The notes under the pieces were generated by a model. That model saw nothing but the letters and a program-made list of their open reading frames with translations, was not told where the DNA came from and made no database searches. Positions 41,385 to 53,639 of a stretch of 64,000 bases of DNA are shown here, in pieces. Position 1 is the stretch's first letter, and the number at the start of each line of letters is the position of its first letter. The translations under genes and the position numbers were made by a program. Location of the stretch: the NCBI RefSeq assembly GCF_023065955.2, contig NW_026623008.1:23184001-23248000 (forward strand), written 5' to 3'. This DNA is from Ursus arctos (Eukaryota; Chordata; Mammalia; Carnivora; Ursidae).

Positions 41385-41830
41385 AAGGTCACTCTCTGCC
41401 TCCTTTGGTTTCTCTGAGTGTCTCTGTCCCGTCTCCTCATGACTCTAGCTATCTCCCACGGTCTCTGCCCTTTTTTCTCTGTGTCCGTGTCACCGTCGGG
41501 TTTTCTAGCATGCCTCTTCCCTGGGACTCTAGCCCCTCTGCAGCTCCCTCTCACCTCTGCTTCTAACTCCCCTGTGTGCCTCTGTTTGGAGATCTACATC
41601 TCTAACTCCGAATCTCTGTGTCTCTGGGCTCTGTCTTTTTCTCCCCTTTTCTGTATCTACATGTTCCTGTCTCCTGTCTCTCTATATCTTCGAACTGCCC
41701 TGTTCTCTGCTTCCTTCACCCTGTCTCAGTCTCTTCCTGTCTCTATCTGCCCGTGTCTCTGTTTCTGGCTCTGTATCTCTGACTCTCTGACTCGGTTTCT
41801 CGTTCTCTCTCCCTCCATCTCTTTGCCTTA
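41385..41830 (+). repeat. Pyrimidine-rich low-complexity stretch
   Basis: Repeated tctctg, gtctct and ctcttcc words over about 450 bp, no exact unit. The opposite strand is a GA-rich tract. Confidence 0.7.
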
Positions 41831-42424
41831 AATCAGTCCTGCCGCCTCGTCTCCACAGCTGTCTGCATCCCTGTGGCGGGGAGACCCATCTTTCACCTCC
41901 AGCGGCAGCTTTATGGTCCCAGTGGGTGGGCTGGTTCTCCACTCAGCCGATGCCGATGCCCACCTCCCTTGTCGGGCTATGGCGAGCTCCACACACAGAC
42001 AGCCTTGGCCCGGGCCACATTTACAGATGCCCAACTGAGGGGCCTTATTCCAATAGCTCTTGGCACCAGGACCTGCTTGGTTGGACCTGCTTGATTGGAC
42101 CACCGTGGAGCTCCCGGAGACGTAGGCGCAGGCTCTGATGGGCACTGCTGCGGATATGCTGATGGCCGGGCAGGGGGTCCCTGGGGGGAGAAGGGAGAAC
42201 ACACTAGGTCTCGTGGGCCCCGACTCGATTGTCCCCTGGGCTTGGCCCGCTTCTTCTGAGGGAACTATTGGGAGGTGACGGGCACAAGAGCCCTGGATTC
42301 CAGTCCCACCTTTACCCACTGTGTGACCCTGGTCCCCCGCCTCTCCAGCGTAGGCTCCCACGTTCACCCACCTCACCTCCTGTCCTAAAGCACCTCAAAG
42401 CCCCTTGTCCGATGGCTCTACCTC

Positions 42425-42665
42425 AGTAGTTCTCCACCGAGGCAATTCGGCTCTCCAGGGGACACTTGGCAATGTTTGGAGACACTCTTGATTGTCACAA
42501 CTTGGGGGCACGCCTACTGGCATCTGGGGGGTAGAGCCCGGGGGTACTGCTCTCATCCTCTGAGTTGATAGGATACGATACTTCCGACGACGCACAGGAC
42601 AGCCCCACAATACACGAATTATCGGGCCCAATAGTGGCAAGGTGGAGAAACTCGGCTCTACCCCG
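42425..42665 (+). mobile_element. MER20-like hAT-Charlie DNA transposon relic
   Basis: Contains ggggacacttggcaatgttt, gattgtcacaacttggggg and acaggacagcccca..., which fit the MER20 consensus as I recall it. Non-autonomous, no coding capacity. Confidence 0.75.
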
Positions 42666-42784
42666 AGGGGAAAATTCTGCTCCTTGGAATTCCCACGCTC
42701 TCTGACCGCCCATAAACTCTTCATCATACTCTGAGCAGGGGTGGGGGCCGTTAGAAGCCACTGGCGGTGATCCTGGCTCTGCCT

Positions 42785-42990
42785 GTAACAGCGGCAGCTA
42801 AGATTTACTGAGCCTTTCTAACGCACTGGCTGGCACCAAACATGGAGAAACTCATTTTAGTCTCACAGCATCCACAGGAGGCCCAGGCACAATCGCGATG
42901 CCCATCCTAAGTGTGGGGACGCAGGCGGAGGGAGGTGAGTCATCAGCTGGCAAGAACGGAGCTGGATTTGAACCGGTCAGTTTGGGACAG
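42785..42990 (+). repeat. MIR SINE fragment
   Basis: ctaagatttactgagccttt, actcattttagtctcacagc, gagctggatttgaaccggtc. Confidence 0.65.
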
Positions 42991-43080
42991 ACCCACAGCA
43001 CAGAGCTGTCTCTGGGAAAGAGTCCACACACACAGTACTGGGCAAGTCCTTTTGCCTCTCTGAGCCCCCCGGGGTTTTCT

Positions 43081-43102
43081 TTTGTTGTTGTTGTTGTTGT
43101 TT
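43081..43102 (+). repeat. (TTG)n microsatellite
   Basis: Seven TTG/GTT units followed by T-rich sequence. Confidence 0.9.
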
Positions 43103-43289
43103 TCTTTTCATCTGTCAAGTGGGATCTACTCTCATTAAACACAGCCAGCAGCAATTCTAGGAGATCAGGCACTCTTCTTGCCTCTTCCCGGGCTAGAAAG
43201 ACAAGGACTCAAGACTGAAGTCTCAAGGTCATAGGGCTGGGAAGCGGTGGAGCGGAGATTTGAACTGAGCTCCGCCTGACCTTCTGATT

Positions 43290-43490
43290 TGAATCAGGTC
43301 ACCTGCAGTCCCCCAAGTGCTACAAAGCAGGAGAGCAGCAGTCCTCAAGCACGGAGGACTGGTCCCACGCAGGCCCACCCCCAGGGTTTCGGATTCAATA
43401 CAGCTCGCTTTTTGAGTAAGTTCCCAGGCCATGATGATGCTGCTGGCCCAGGGGCCATATTGAGAACCCCTGCAGTAGAACCTGGTGTTA
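43290..43490 (+). mobile_element. MER5-like hAT DNA transposon relic
   Basis: A diverged copy ending gccatattgagaacccctgc, with cagtcctcaagc near the other end. The family assignment is tentative. Confidence 0.5.
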
Positions 43491-43730
43491 GATCACCTGT
43501 CCCTGGGTTCAAATCCTGCCTCTGGCTGCGGCTGGCTCTGTAACGGGGCGGGGTGGGGGAATGTCACCTAACCTCTTCCTCTGAGAAACAGAGAGATAAT
43601 GGCAACATCTATCACTCAGGGATTGCTGGAAGGATTGAAGGGGATGATGACAAAGCAAAGGCTTCTCTCAAGGTGCCGGCACCTAGTCAATGCTCAGAGG
43701 TGCTCACTGGTATAATGATCCCCAAGCCAG
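43485..43730 (+). repeat. MIR SINE
   Basis: ccctgggttcaaatcctgcc, ggcacctagtcaatgctcag. Confidence 0.75.
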
Positions 43731-44094
43731 GCAACTCCCCGCCTCCCCAGACAGACTGGAAGCTCCCAGAGGGTAAAGGACTGACGCTTCCTCTTCTGCT
43801 GTCTGCCGTCCTCCTCCCCAGGCTTGCACAGAGATGGTATCTCAGGACAAGCACAGAAGGGCCATTGGGACGTAGCCCTCATTTATCAAGGCACCCCAAG
43901 GGGCCTCTGCCCCACAGCACAGAGCCTCCTGGAACAGGGTGAGAGAGGAGCACAGGCAGCATCGAGGACCCCAGGCTGACCTGGCCCCCAGCCTGCCTCC
44001 AAGGTCGCCCCATCCCCAGTGATCCCTTTGGGGCCAAGTGTTGGCCTCCCAAGGCCCTGCTGGGAGAGTTTCTACCCCAGTACGCAGCTCCGTC

Positions 44095-44400
44095 CTGCTG
44101 TGCGACTCTGAGCCAATCTCTAGTCCCCTTTGAGTCTTAGTTTCCTCATCCAAAAATTAAAGAAGAACTCACAATAGTAGTTAAGGGTGGGGTCTCCAGC
44201 CCCAGGATAATTGGGCTCACACCCCACCTTACCCCTTACCTACTACCTGTGTGACTTTTGGCAAATTATCTCACCCCTTGTGGGGGGCGGGGGGGAGCTT
44301 CTGTTTCCTTGTTGGTAAAACATGAGATGATATGGTGAAAGAGCTAAGCGTGGTTCCTGGAACTCAGTAGACGGCAGCTACTCTGTGCGGACGATAAGAG
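44095..44400 (+). repeat. MIR SINE fragments
   Basis: gagtcttagtttcctcatcc and tgtgacttttggcaaattat indicate two overlapping or nested MIR pieces. Confidence 0.75.
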
Positions 44401-45074
44401 AGCGAAACCCTCACCATCACAACACACGATCTGTTGGCAGGTTCCCCTGCCCGCGAGCCCTCCACACCCTTCACTTTGAGACTGTCTTCAGCTACGTCCC
44501 AATAGGGGGTGGGGGAACAGCCTCTCAGAAGAGGTAAATCTCAACAGAGGCTTGGAAAAACAAGGGGTGTGAGCGGTGCAATCAGTTATGAGCCATTGAA
44601 TTATTGGAGTGAATTATTTGTGTCCTGCTAGACTATATGCCATACAAAGAGCTGCTCTGGCTACCATTTTATCCCCAGAGCCTATGACAGAGACTAAGCT
44701 CCCGGCAAATATTTGCTGCATGAATGAAAGAGGGGCCCAGCTCCTGTAAAGGACACACTCCCCGCCCTGGAGGGCAAGCCAAGGAGCCTCCGGGGAAGGT
44801 GTGGTTAGAAGGGGAGCATCCAGAGACTCCCAGATACTTCCTTTGCAAGCAAAAGCCTCAGACAGTTGGAATTGTAAATTCTTTGAATCCTGGAATCTCT
44901 GGGTGGAGAGAAGGTTTGCTGTTTACCCAGCCCCACCTCCTCCCAGTAGTGCCCGGGGCTGGGCTAGGGAGGCTTGAAGACTGGGCTAGGAAGGGAACTT
45001 GAGGGAGTGGGCAGGGGAAGGGAAAGTTCAGGGCGAAAATGCAACTTTTTCATCAAGGCAGAAAATCAAATTAA

Positions 45075-45283
45075 AGGTGGGAGAGGGTTTGATTCCAGCT
45101 CCGCTACTTCCTGGCTTTGTTCTCTTAGGCAAATTGCTTCCCTTCTCTGAGCCCTTAGTTTTCATATTTATAAAATGGGGTGATAATGATAACACCTAAC
45201 CGCATGGAATTTGGGGGAGAATTAAATGAGATAATGAATGAAACTAAGCCAAGTCCATATAAACACTCAAAAATGTTCATTAA
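45075..45283 (+). repeat. MIR SINE
   Basis: ggcaaattgcttcccttctc, aaaatggggtgataatgata, then the (ATT)n tail region. Confidence 0.8.
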
Positions 45284-45311
45284 CATTATTATTATTATTA
45301 TTATTATTATT
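45284..45311 (+). repeat. (ATT)n microsatellite
   Basis: Nine ATT units at the end of a MIR. Confidence 0.95.
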
Positions 45312-46091
45312 GGGGAGGGCTAATAATTCACCAGGGACTCTTGCTCTGTACCTCACACACACATTCCTATCTGACAGTCACCCCATCCCCTTCACTATTT
45401 ACATAGCTGATTTCATGTCACTTTGAGAGGTCAATGACACTTCTGACAGATATAAGACAGGGTTGTTGTTTTTTTTTCCTCCACGAAGAAGCCTAAATAA
45501 CAAATAATATATAAAGAACCAAAACCAACTGGAGTGTTGTCAGCCTTGACCATTCAGAGAAGGCCTGACAAAGAGGACAGGTGGTTGGAAGGTAGGGGGA
45601 AAGAGCCTAAGACTTGAGGACCTGGGTTCAAGGCCAGGGTCTCCCTTGATACACTGTTTGGCTTGGGGTGGGGGGAGGTCCCTACCCTCTGGCAACAGGG
45701 TAAAGCCGAACTTTGGGGACTCTTGAGCCCCTTCCATTTCCCCCAAGTCTGCAGGTCTTAAACCTGTAAGACCCCAACATGACCCCTCCTCGGAACTAGG
45801 CAGAGGGTCAGGTAAGCCAGACCTGTGCAAAGCCCAGGAGGCAATGCCGCCTCTCCTCTCCTCCCACCGACTCAGAGCCAAGTGTTCCCCACCCATCCCA
45901 GTGTCCCAGTGACCATGCCACACCACCTTAGCTGAGCAGCTCCGAGGAGGGGAGCTTGCCCATTCAGCCTCTTCTGCACATCGGAAGTGGAGAAAAATAG
46001 TCAGAGATGTTCACAGACTTGCTGAACTGGGATCCAACCCAGGTTCAAGAAACTCCCAATATGCCTCTGCTGCTTTCTAAAAAGTAATTTT

Positions 46092-46309
46092 CGGGGTGCC
46101 TGCGTGGCTCAGTGGATTAAGCGTCTGACTCTTGGTTTCAGCTCAGATCGTGATCTCAGGGTCTTGAGATCGAACCCCACATAGGGCTCTGCACTCAGTG
46201 CAGAGTCTGCTGGAGATGATCTCTCTCCCCCTCTCCCTCTGCTCCTTCCCTGGCTCTCGTGTTCTCTCTCACTATCTCTGAAATAAACAAATAAAATCTT
46301 TAAAAAAAT
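46092..46309 (+). mobile_element. SINEC (tRNA-derived carnivoran SINE)
   Basis: Head ggggtgcctgcgtggctcag, a pol III box-B-like part (gatcgaaccccac), a CT-rich body and an A-rich tail with aataaa. It is flanked by a 13-nt target-site duplication with one mismatch (46079-46091 and 46310-46322). Confidence 0.93.
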
Positions 46310-46990
46310 AAAAAGTCATTTTAATCATTAGGACAATCCTAAGTGTCTATCATGATTCTCATTTTACAGGTGAAAGGCTGTCAGCCTCAACTTGAGCACG
46401 TTACAGTAAGGAAACAGGCACTAAGAAGTGTCTTGCTAAGAGGCAGAGCTAGATTTGAATCCAGGGCTATTACAGGACAGTCTGCTCTGGGATAGACCCC
46501 TTCCTCTTTTGGGGACTCAGTTTCCTCTTCTGTAGAATGGGGTGGTAGCTCCGGAATCCATAAGATCCAAGTTGGGACTTTTTTGCGCCTCTGAGCCCAG
46601 GTCCCCACCCAGAAGCCTAGAACAGCCCTGTGGGCCTGGGCGGGAGAGAAGGGCAGGTGTAGACCTGACTGTCCCGCCAGGGAGTTGGGGGAGCACCGCC
46701 GCCAGACGCACAAAAACAACTAAATAAATCAGGGCTGGGAACTCCTAATTCTTCCCGGCTGTGGCTGCTACCGCTACGCACACCCGGCCTGGCCTGCCAT
46801 TGTCTGGCCAGTTCCCGGGCCCTGGGAGGGGACAAGGCACGGCCAAGAGCGTGGGGTCCAGCCAACAGAGCCGGAGTGATGCCTGGCCATCAAGTTGGCC
46901 TCGGCTCCCAGAGATGAGGGGAGGCCCCGCGGGCAGGGTGACTCAGGCATCCCAGACCCCCTCCTGGGTGGGCACGTTAGGCGCCTATGT

Positions 46991-47000
46991 CTATTTTTAG
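46991..47000. promoter_or_regulatory. MEF2-type motif CTATTTTTAG
   Basis: A perfect match to the MEF2 consensus YTAWWWWTAR, in an otherwise GC-rich, repeat-free segment between the two genes. Confidence 0.4.
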
Positions 47001-47199
47001 AGCAGGCTCCAGGCTTGAGCGCAGAGGAGCAGGAAAGGGGGGCCTCATAGGGGCGCAGGCGCCTGACCAGCTCCTCCCGCTCCCGGCTCAAGTCCCAGGC
47101 CCTCAGCTGTCTACCTAGAAAAGAATGGAAACATGGGGTGGGGGGAATTGCAGGGGGTGAGGTGTAGGCCCGAGAATGCGTCCCCCCTCCACCCTCCTC

Positions 47200-47680
47200 C
47201 CTGCTAGGCCTGGCAGTTCCAGGGAGCTGGGCGCGGCCTCCCCGGAGATGTGACCTCTGTTAAGTAGGGCCAGGAGTCTTGCGACGGCGGGTCTGTCTGG
47301 CTATTGGACTGGGGGCCAGGGAGGGCGGGGCTCCCGGGAGACCCAAGTGGCTAGGGAAGGAGGGGAGGAAGCTTCCAAGTTGGGGGATCCCGATCACACC
47401 CCGCCGTCGGCCACGCCTCCAGCCCACTCTGGCCACGCCCCAGGCCACACCCACGGCCGCTGCCTTCCCAGACTCCACACTAGGCCCCGCCTCCTATCTG
47501 GCTCCGCCCGGCCCTGGCCAACCTTGCATCCCGTTTCCAAGGTCCAGAAAGGCCTAGATGCCAGGCATCGGACGGCCTGGGACTGGACCTGGGCCTGCCT
47601 CGAGAGGCCGGAACAGAAATGAGAGGAAAGGGTGCCTCCTCCCCCAGCGTGGGGTCGGGGAAAAGGAGAGCGTCGGGGGG
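47200..47680. promoter_or_regulatory. GC-rich intergenic island with GC/CACCC boxes
   Basis: Several GC-box and CACCC-type motifs (ggccacgcccc, cacaccc, ggccccgcc, gctccgccc) are clustered between 47400 and 47520, with local CpG enrichment compared with the flanks. It could be an enhancer or an orphan promoter. No transcript can be shown. Confidence 0.4.
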
Positions 47681-48127
47681 TGGGGTCAACCACAGCTCCA
47701 TTGACAGGGAGGTCTCAAAGCTGAGGGCCTATCTGTGGGACTCCAGCGGTTTTTGAGGCCCAAGTGCCTGAGGCCCCTCGAAACACAGAAACACTGCTGT
47801 ATTCGTGGGCACAGAGCAGTATGCCGAGACACCTTAGGCGGAGATCTCTGGGCTGATAGCCCACTACCGGACCCTAGAGGTTGAGGTCACGGTCCTGGGA
47901 GTGGGGGCAGTTGATAGCCCCAAATACTTGAGCTTTCTTGGCGAGTTCAGGAATTCGGGGTTTGGAGAGGCCCAAGTGAAGGCCCATCCCTGGGTGGGGG
48001 GAGGGGGTGAGGGGCAGAGGATGGGAGGGGAGCCAGTCTCTTAGCACCAGCCCTCCATCTAGTGGGAAGTTTGGGAATCGCAGAGGGGTTGCAGAGGTGG
48101 GGTGGGGGGAGGGGTCCGTTGCGCTTC

Positions 48128-48169
48128 GAATACTTCCTCTCCCTGGGTGAATACTTCCTCTCCCTGGGT
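48128..48169 (+). repeat. Tandem duplication, two 21-bp copies
   Basis: The unit gaatacttcctctccctggg(t) occurs twice head to tail without a mismatch. Confidence 0.9.
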
Positions 48170-48431
48170 GTCCTGCTGGCACCTACCACCACCATCCTCC
48201 CGAACCCAATCTGCTCCATCGCAGGGATTGGCCCCAGATAGTCATTCGAAGCTCTGTCCTCCCCCCCCCATCCATATGGATGGTGTCCTCTTCTGTCCAT
48301 CCAGGTCACTGCCCCAGGTTCAGGCAGCCACCGTCCTTTGCCTGGATCTCTGCAGCTCCTGCCAACTACTGCCCCTGCCTCCAACTTTACCCTTTTCTCC
48401 CGTCCATTCTTCTGCTAGCCAACTAGCGTTT

Positions 48432-48626
48432 GTTTTTTTTTTAAGATTTCATTTATTTATTTGACAGAGAAACAGCCAGAGACAGAGGAAACACAAGCAG
48501 GGGGAGTGTGAAAGGAAGAAGCAGGCTCCCAGCAGAGGAGCCTGATGCGGGGCTCGATCCCGTAACGCCGGGATCACGCCCTGAGCCGAAGGCAGACGCT
48601 TAACGACTGAGCCACCCAGGCACCCC
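48432..48626 (-). mobile_element. SINEC, minus orientation, inserted in an L2
   Basis: Poly-T start, then the reverse complement of a SINEC ending ...tgagccacccaggcacccc. Target-site duplication of 13 nt with one mismatch at 48419-48431 and 48627-48639. The body sequence is of the kind I associate with arctoid carnivorans. Confidence 0.93.
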
Positions 48627-48639
48627 CCAACTAGAGTTT

Positions 48640-49070
48640 CTGAATCAGAAATCTGGTCATGTCATTTCCTTGATTAATATCTTTCAAAGGATTTTTATGA
48701 TCAAGATGAACAGCCAAACATTGGCTGGGGACTTAGGAGGCTTTTCACCACTTAACCCCACCTCCTACACACAGGCCAGCTGTCAGCTCTTCACACACCC
48801 CTGCTGGCGCTCACCAAGAGGTCTTCCCACCTGCTGTTCCTTTTTCCTGGAACACTCTTCCTTGCTGTTCTCAAGGCTCAGTCTGGCAGAAACTCTGCTG
48901 CTTGGGAGGCTTTTCCTGACCCCTTGGAATGAGTTCGGTGCCCCTTGTCTGAGCTCCCACCGCCCTGGGTGCATCCCTGCCCCTCTCAGAGCATCACTGC
49001 TTGGGTCTCACCACTTAGGCACTCCTGTGACAGGATAATTTATTGAGATCTTCGTTGTTTTGCTCCCCTC
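48640..49070 (+). repeat. LINE-2 fragment, intergenic
   Basis: tttcctggaacactcttcc, ggaggcttttcctgacccc and a decayed end. A SINEC sits at its left side. Confidence 0.8.
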
Positions 49071-49859
49071 CCAGTTCCATGCTGATAGCCCAGCCCTTTG
49101 GTTTTCCTAGCCTCAGGGAACTGTGCAAGGCTGAACACAAAAGCTGTTTGAAGTCTGATGGCTTATCCTGACTTTGGAAAAAGCTAACCTTCTGGATGGG
49201 ATGGTGCTAGGTATTCCCAAGGGATGGGGAGAAGAGATGGCCAATGGGGCAGACAACGGAGGCGGAGCAGCTAGCTGCAGAGCAGGCAGAAGGGGGGTCC
49301 TGGGAGTGGTAAGGATGTGTCCAGCAGCGTCCCCTCCTCGACTGGTGGCGGGAGCTGTGGAGGATGGGGAGTGGTGCTCAGGGTAGAGCCCAGGCACTAA
49401 GGTTCTAGCCTTGGTGCTCGGAAGTGGCAGAGGAACAGATGAGTTGCCAAACTTCGAACCCCCTCGAACCTCGAGAGACCACGTGAACTGAGACAATGGG
49501 CATCTCTCTGTGATCAAGGTAGACAGAGGACAGGTGGCGCCTCCTCCAAGCTTAGGCCCAAGTGGGACAGCGGGTCCTTGCACAAGACTCTGGAGGAGGT
49601 GGCAAGGGGACCCCAGGGATGGTTGAGATGACATTTGCTGCCAACTCATAGGACAGGGCTTTGCGTGAGTCAGACTGGAGCTGACTTAACAAGAACACAG
49701 AAATGGAGTATTTCTTGAGTTTGTGCGCTAAGATTTCCACCGCCGCACCTGTCTGTCGTATCTGCACTGTGGGGCTGGGCCCGTGCGCCTCACTCAGAAT
49801 TGAATCATCGGGACCTAGCGGGGTGCCTGGCGCATAGTAAGTGCTCAAAATGCATCCGT

Positions 49860-50405
49860 TGAATTCGCTTTTCCTTGGTAGCTACAGAAATCTTCCTAAA
49901 ACCCAGGTCTGCTTCAGTGATTCCCCAGCAACCCTCAGAATAAAATCCAAACCCCTATCATGGCGGGCAAGGCCCACTGTGATCGGAACCTGCCTCCCTC
50001 ACAGCCTCATCTCTGCATCCCCTCCCCCTGCACTCTCCTCTCCTCTCCAGCCAAACCGCACGATTCACCGTTTCCTAGACTTGCCAGGCTGTTTCATGCC
50101 TCCCGTGCCTCCTTTGCTTACCTGGCCCCTGCCCCTTTCCCTGCCTGCTGAGCTTTCAATTAGTCTTCAAAGCCCAGTACAAGTGTCTCCTTCTTTAAGA
50201 AGCCTTCCCTAATGTCCTTTCCACAAAGGCAGAGGCGAGCCCTCCAGCTCTGGAGCCTGCTGCTCATGTCCGTGTCTGACTCTCTCTTCCCCAAGCCCCC
50301 GTTCCCAGACGGCGGTTTCTCCAGCGTGGTGAGTCCCCAGGGTCCCGCACCCTGCCACGTACACCATAGGCTTTCCAGAAATGCTCACTGTTCATTGAAC
50401 ATTAG
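49860..50405 (+). repeat. LINE-2 fragment, intergenic
   Basis: aataaaatccaaacccctat, aagaagccttccctaatgtc and a tail of aatgctcactgttcattgaa. Confidence 0.8.
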
Positions 50406-51039
50406 CCCTGACCCTCCAAGGACTCATGATGTGACCTCAAGCCACCTCTCCCCTCTGTGGGCCTCACTTTTCCTCTCTGCACAATGGGGGTGGGAGTGGA
50501 CCTCGATGGTCTCTGAGGGCCCTTTCTTCTCTCTGCCAGGGTGGGCAGCGCTGGCGCGTCGAACACCATTCACCTGTGTGCCCTGCAGGCCGGCCAGGGG
50601 CAGAGCACGCTCAGATGGACAGCCGCACTTGTAGCACCCGTGCGCGGCCACCTGGGAGCAAGGCCCTGCCTATGCTGGTGCACGTGACTCTCTCGCACAA
50701 AGGCGTGCCTGGTCTTCTGGACATCGATGCTCTGTGCACCCAACCCCCAGCCCCAATCAACCACTGGCCCTGACAGTGAAAAATTCAGCAGGAGCCAGAC
50801 CTGCCAGTCCCTCAGCAAGTTAATATGCAAGGAAGGAGCCTCCTGCAATATGCATGCCCTGAGGCTGGCATCCTGTGGGGCTTTCTCCTTTCCAGGCCTG
50901 CGTCTGCGGTACCCTCCCTCCACCCCCAGGTCTAGTCACAGACACGGGTGGCCTGTGGCATGAAGGGCCAGAGCTTTAGCTCCAGGTATCCCCCTCTTGA
51001 TGTCCTATGGGAACCTTAATCTCCACGTTCATTCCTTCA

Positions 51040-51660
51040 TCCAATCAACAATATCTAATAAGTTCACATCATGTGCCAGGCGGTGGTATACATGTCAATA
51101 AACATCACCCTGTCCTGCGCTCAGAGGTTCACAGTCTAGTGGGGAGACAGACTGATAAACAGGAAACAGGTGCTGTAGTTTCATAGGGGGAAAAGCAGTA
51201 CTAAGGAAGGATCAGGCTGGTGTGATACACAATGACTCAGGGCGGCAAGGGGTATGTAAGGAAGGCCTTTCTGAGGGGATGACTTCAGTCAAAAGATGAG
51301 GAGCCAGCAAAGCAGAGAACTAGGAAAGAACCTTTCCTAGAGGGTATAGCACACGCAAAGGCCCTGTGGTAGGGGAAAGTAAGAAATGTGTTTGAGGAGC
51401 AGAAAGGAGGCCACATAGGTGGAGCTCCATCAGTGAGGAGAGAGTGGCAAGGGACACATCAGAGCTTGGGCCACAGTAGGGAATGCCCCTAGAAGGTTTT
51501 GGGCAGAGGAAATAAAATCCATCCCTTCTTTCTGCGTCTCTCCTCGTTGGTATCGTTCTTAGAGACTATGTGTTCCTCATCTTCACATCGTCAGTTCCCA
51601 GCGCAGGGCTTGGCATGAGCTGGCATCAGACAATGTTTGCTGAATAAATGAATGACGACT
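51040..51660 (+). repeat. Ancient interspersed repeat, ending in L2-type tail
   Basis: catgtgccaggcggtggtat, gcacacgcaaaggccctgtg and tgtttgaggagcagaaagga are a text common in mammals. I do not name the family. From 51530 the text is an L2 3' end (caatgtttgctgaataaatg). Confidence 0.6.
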
Positions 51661-51951
51661 TCAGGCTCTCCTGGTTTAAGGCTTGAATGAGTGGCTGAGA
51701 GTGGGTGAGCAGGGCCACTGAGCAGGCCTTGGGCAGCTCAGATGGGAGTCATCTGGGCAAGATTAATACATTTAGGTGCCCTGCCCACTGAAAAGAATCT
51801 GGTGTTCTTCATACATAATTCATAATAGGACTAATACTATTCTGTGAAGCATAATACTTACAAGCATGCTGAAATGGAAACAACTTCTTTTTGAATTTTT
51901 CAATTGCAAAATTTTGGATAAGTTCATTGAAGCAGAATTTCTTTCTTTCTG

Positions 51952-51953
<2 letters not shown>

Positions 51954-51994
<41 letters not shown>
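51954..51994 (+). repeat. (TG)n microsatellite
   Basis: About 20 uninterrupted TG units. Confidence 0.95.
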
Positions 51995-51995
<1 letters not shown>

Positions 51996-53639
51996 GCTGC
52001 CAGCTTGCCGGTGCTCCAAGCTGGACTATCTGCCCCTTGGGTCAACAATGCTAGGAGGCAAGCCTGGCCCAACTGTCCGTCAGTGAAGTGGTCTTGGCTT
52101 TGGGCTCAGGACAACAAGGAGTGCCGAAGTTGCCACAGTGGCCCAGGCCTAACTGATAGCAGGTGGCCCATAGCAACATGGCTGGCAGCTTCTCCAGGCT
52201 GCACCAGATGTGGCAGGGGCTCAGTGCAAGAACTTGTAACACCCCCCGGGGCCACCAAGGCTTGCTGTCCCTGCCCATCTCTGACCCTCTGAAAACTGTA
52301 CAAAGTGACCAAGGCACTAAGAGACTTCTCAGAGGAAGAATCTAGGGCTCAGAAAGGTTATTTAACTTGCAGTCACTCAGCAAGTGGGGATCAAGTTGCA
52401 ATTTCAGCATGAGACCGGCCCCCAAGCCGACTCCATTCCCCTCCTGATGGTGGGTGGGCCAGACCAGGCCAGAGTGCCAAAGGGCATGGCCTACCTGTCC
52501 AGATCTGATCCCAGAGATGACAAGAACAAACTGTGGAGCTGAACCCAGCTCAGCCTTGCGGGGGGCTCTGTCCTCCCCCTGGCCTCTTTTGCTGCCCAGC
52601 TGAGCTCTAAGCTCCAAGCACTCCCAAGGCCTTGCCAAGGCCTAGAGCTGGACCCTTGTCTCAAGGTCTCCACGTGGGTCCCACAGCATTATATAGGCAC
52701 TGTGCTAGGCACCCAGAGGGGCTCCAGAAGCTTGCATGGAATAGCCCTTGGGCTCTGGGTCCCAGGATTCACTCTCACTTCTCTCCCACAGTAGCAGACT
52801 TCACAGGTTCTATCCATCATTCAATTCCAACCACACCTGCTCTGCTTATGGACCCTACAGGGAATTAGGCTCAGTCCCCACCCGGGAGGAAGGTGGACCT
52901 CCTGTCCCCACCTCAGTGTTCTCCCTGGAGACAGGGCTCAGGAAAGTCAAACAACAGATCAGAGATTCTCGGGGAGAATGGGAAGGTGGGTGGCTCAGGG
53001 CAGGACTCCCACGTGCAGGCCAGTTTTCGCAAGCCAACCCCAGGGTAGGCTCTGCCTCCACTGGGCTCCCACACACTCCACCCCCGCAACCCCCTGTGGG
53101 TGGGAAGTGACAAATGAGCCCGAGGAAGCGGAGAAGGGGAGGCAGGGATCGATAGCATTAACATGATGCCCAAATTAAATATTGACTTTCTTGGCTGACT
53201 CTAGGGATGCCTGGATTGATGGCTGGGGCTGTGCCATGCACCACAGGGGATGGGGACATACCAGCCTGGAGCAGGCCTAGTGGGGAGGCTTTTGGGGAGG
53301 GCTCCTCCCTGCTCCTCCTGACCAGGCAGAGAGGGCTGCAGAGAGTCCAGGGCACATGCCTGTATCTCCATCTCGTACCCTGGGAACTCCCCAGGGAATC
53401 CAAAGTTTCCTCCTCCCAGAGGTCTTAGAGCTGAGGTTTTGTCGAGTGCCCACCTCTACCCTCTATCCCCTCTTCAGGAACTGCCGCTGGCCGGCAGCCC
53501 AACAAATGAGTAGAATCAATCTCCATGATGATATCTATTACCAGGTCTCAGGACCCTGCCTCAGAGAATGGCAGAGCTGGTTATTTTTGGTCTGTCATTA
53601 TGTAGGATCTTGGGGAGGGGGAAGGATGACCTCTTTGCA

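Larger units (their letters stand above)
37760..46090. other. Intergenic region, proximal part: repeats only
   Basis: Upstream of COL16A1. It holds the SINEC, MIR, L2, MER20-like and simple repeats listed separately. No ORF here shows splice signals or a recognisable protein. Non-repeat stretches such as 38460-39080 are moderately GC-rich without clear motifs. Confidence 0.6.

Noticed and set aside
46092..46170. tRNA gene suggested by box A/B-like sequence
   Set aside because: The tRNA-like head belongs to a SINEC with an A-rich tail and target duplication, not to a functional tRNA.
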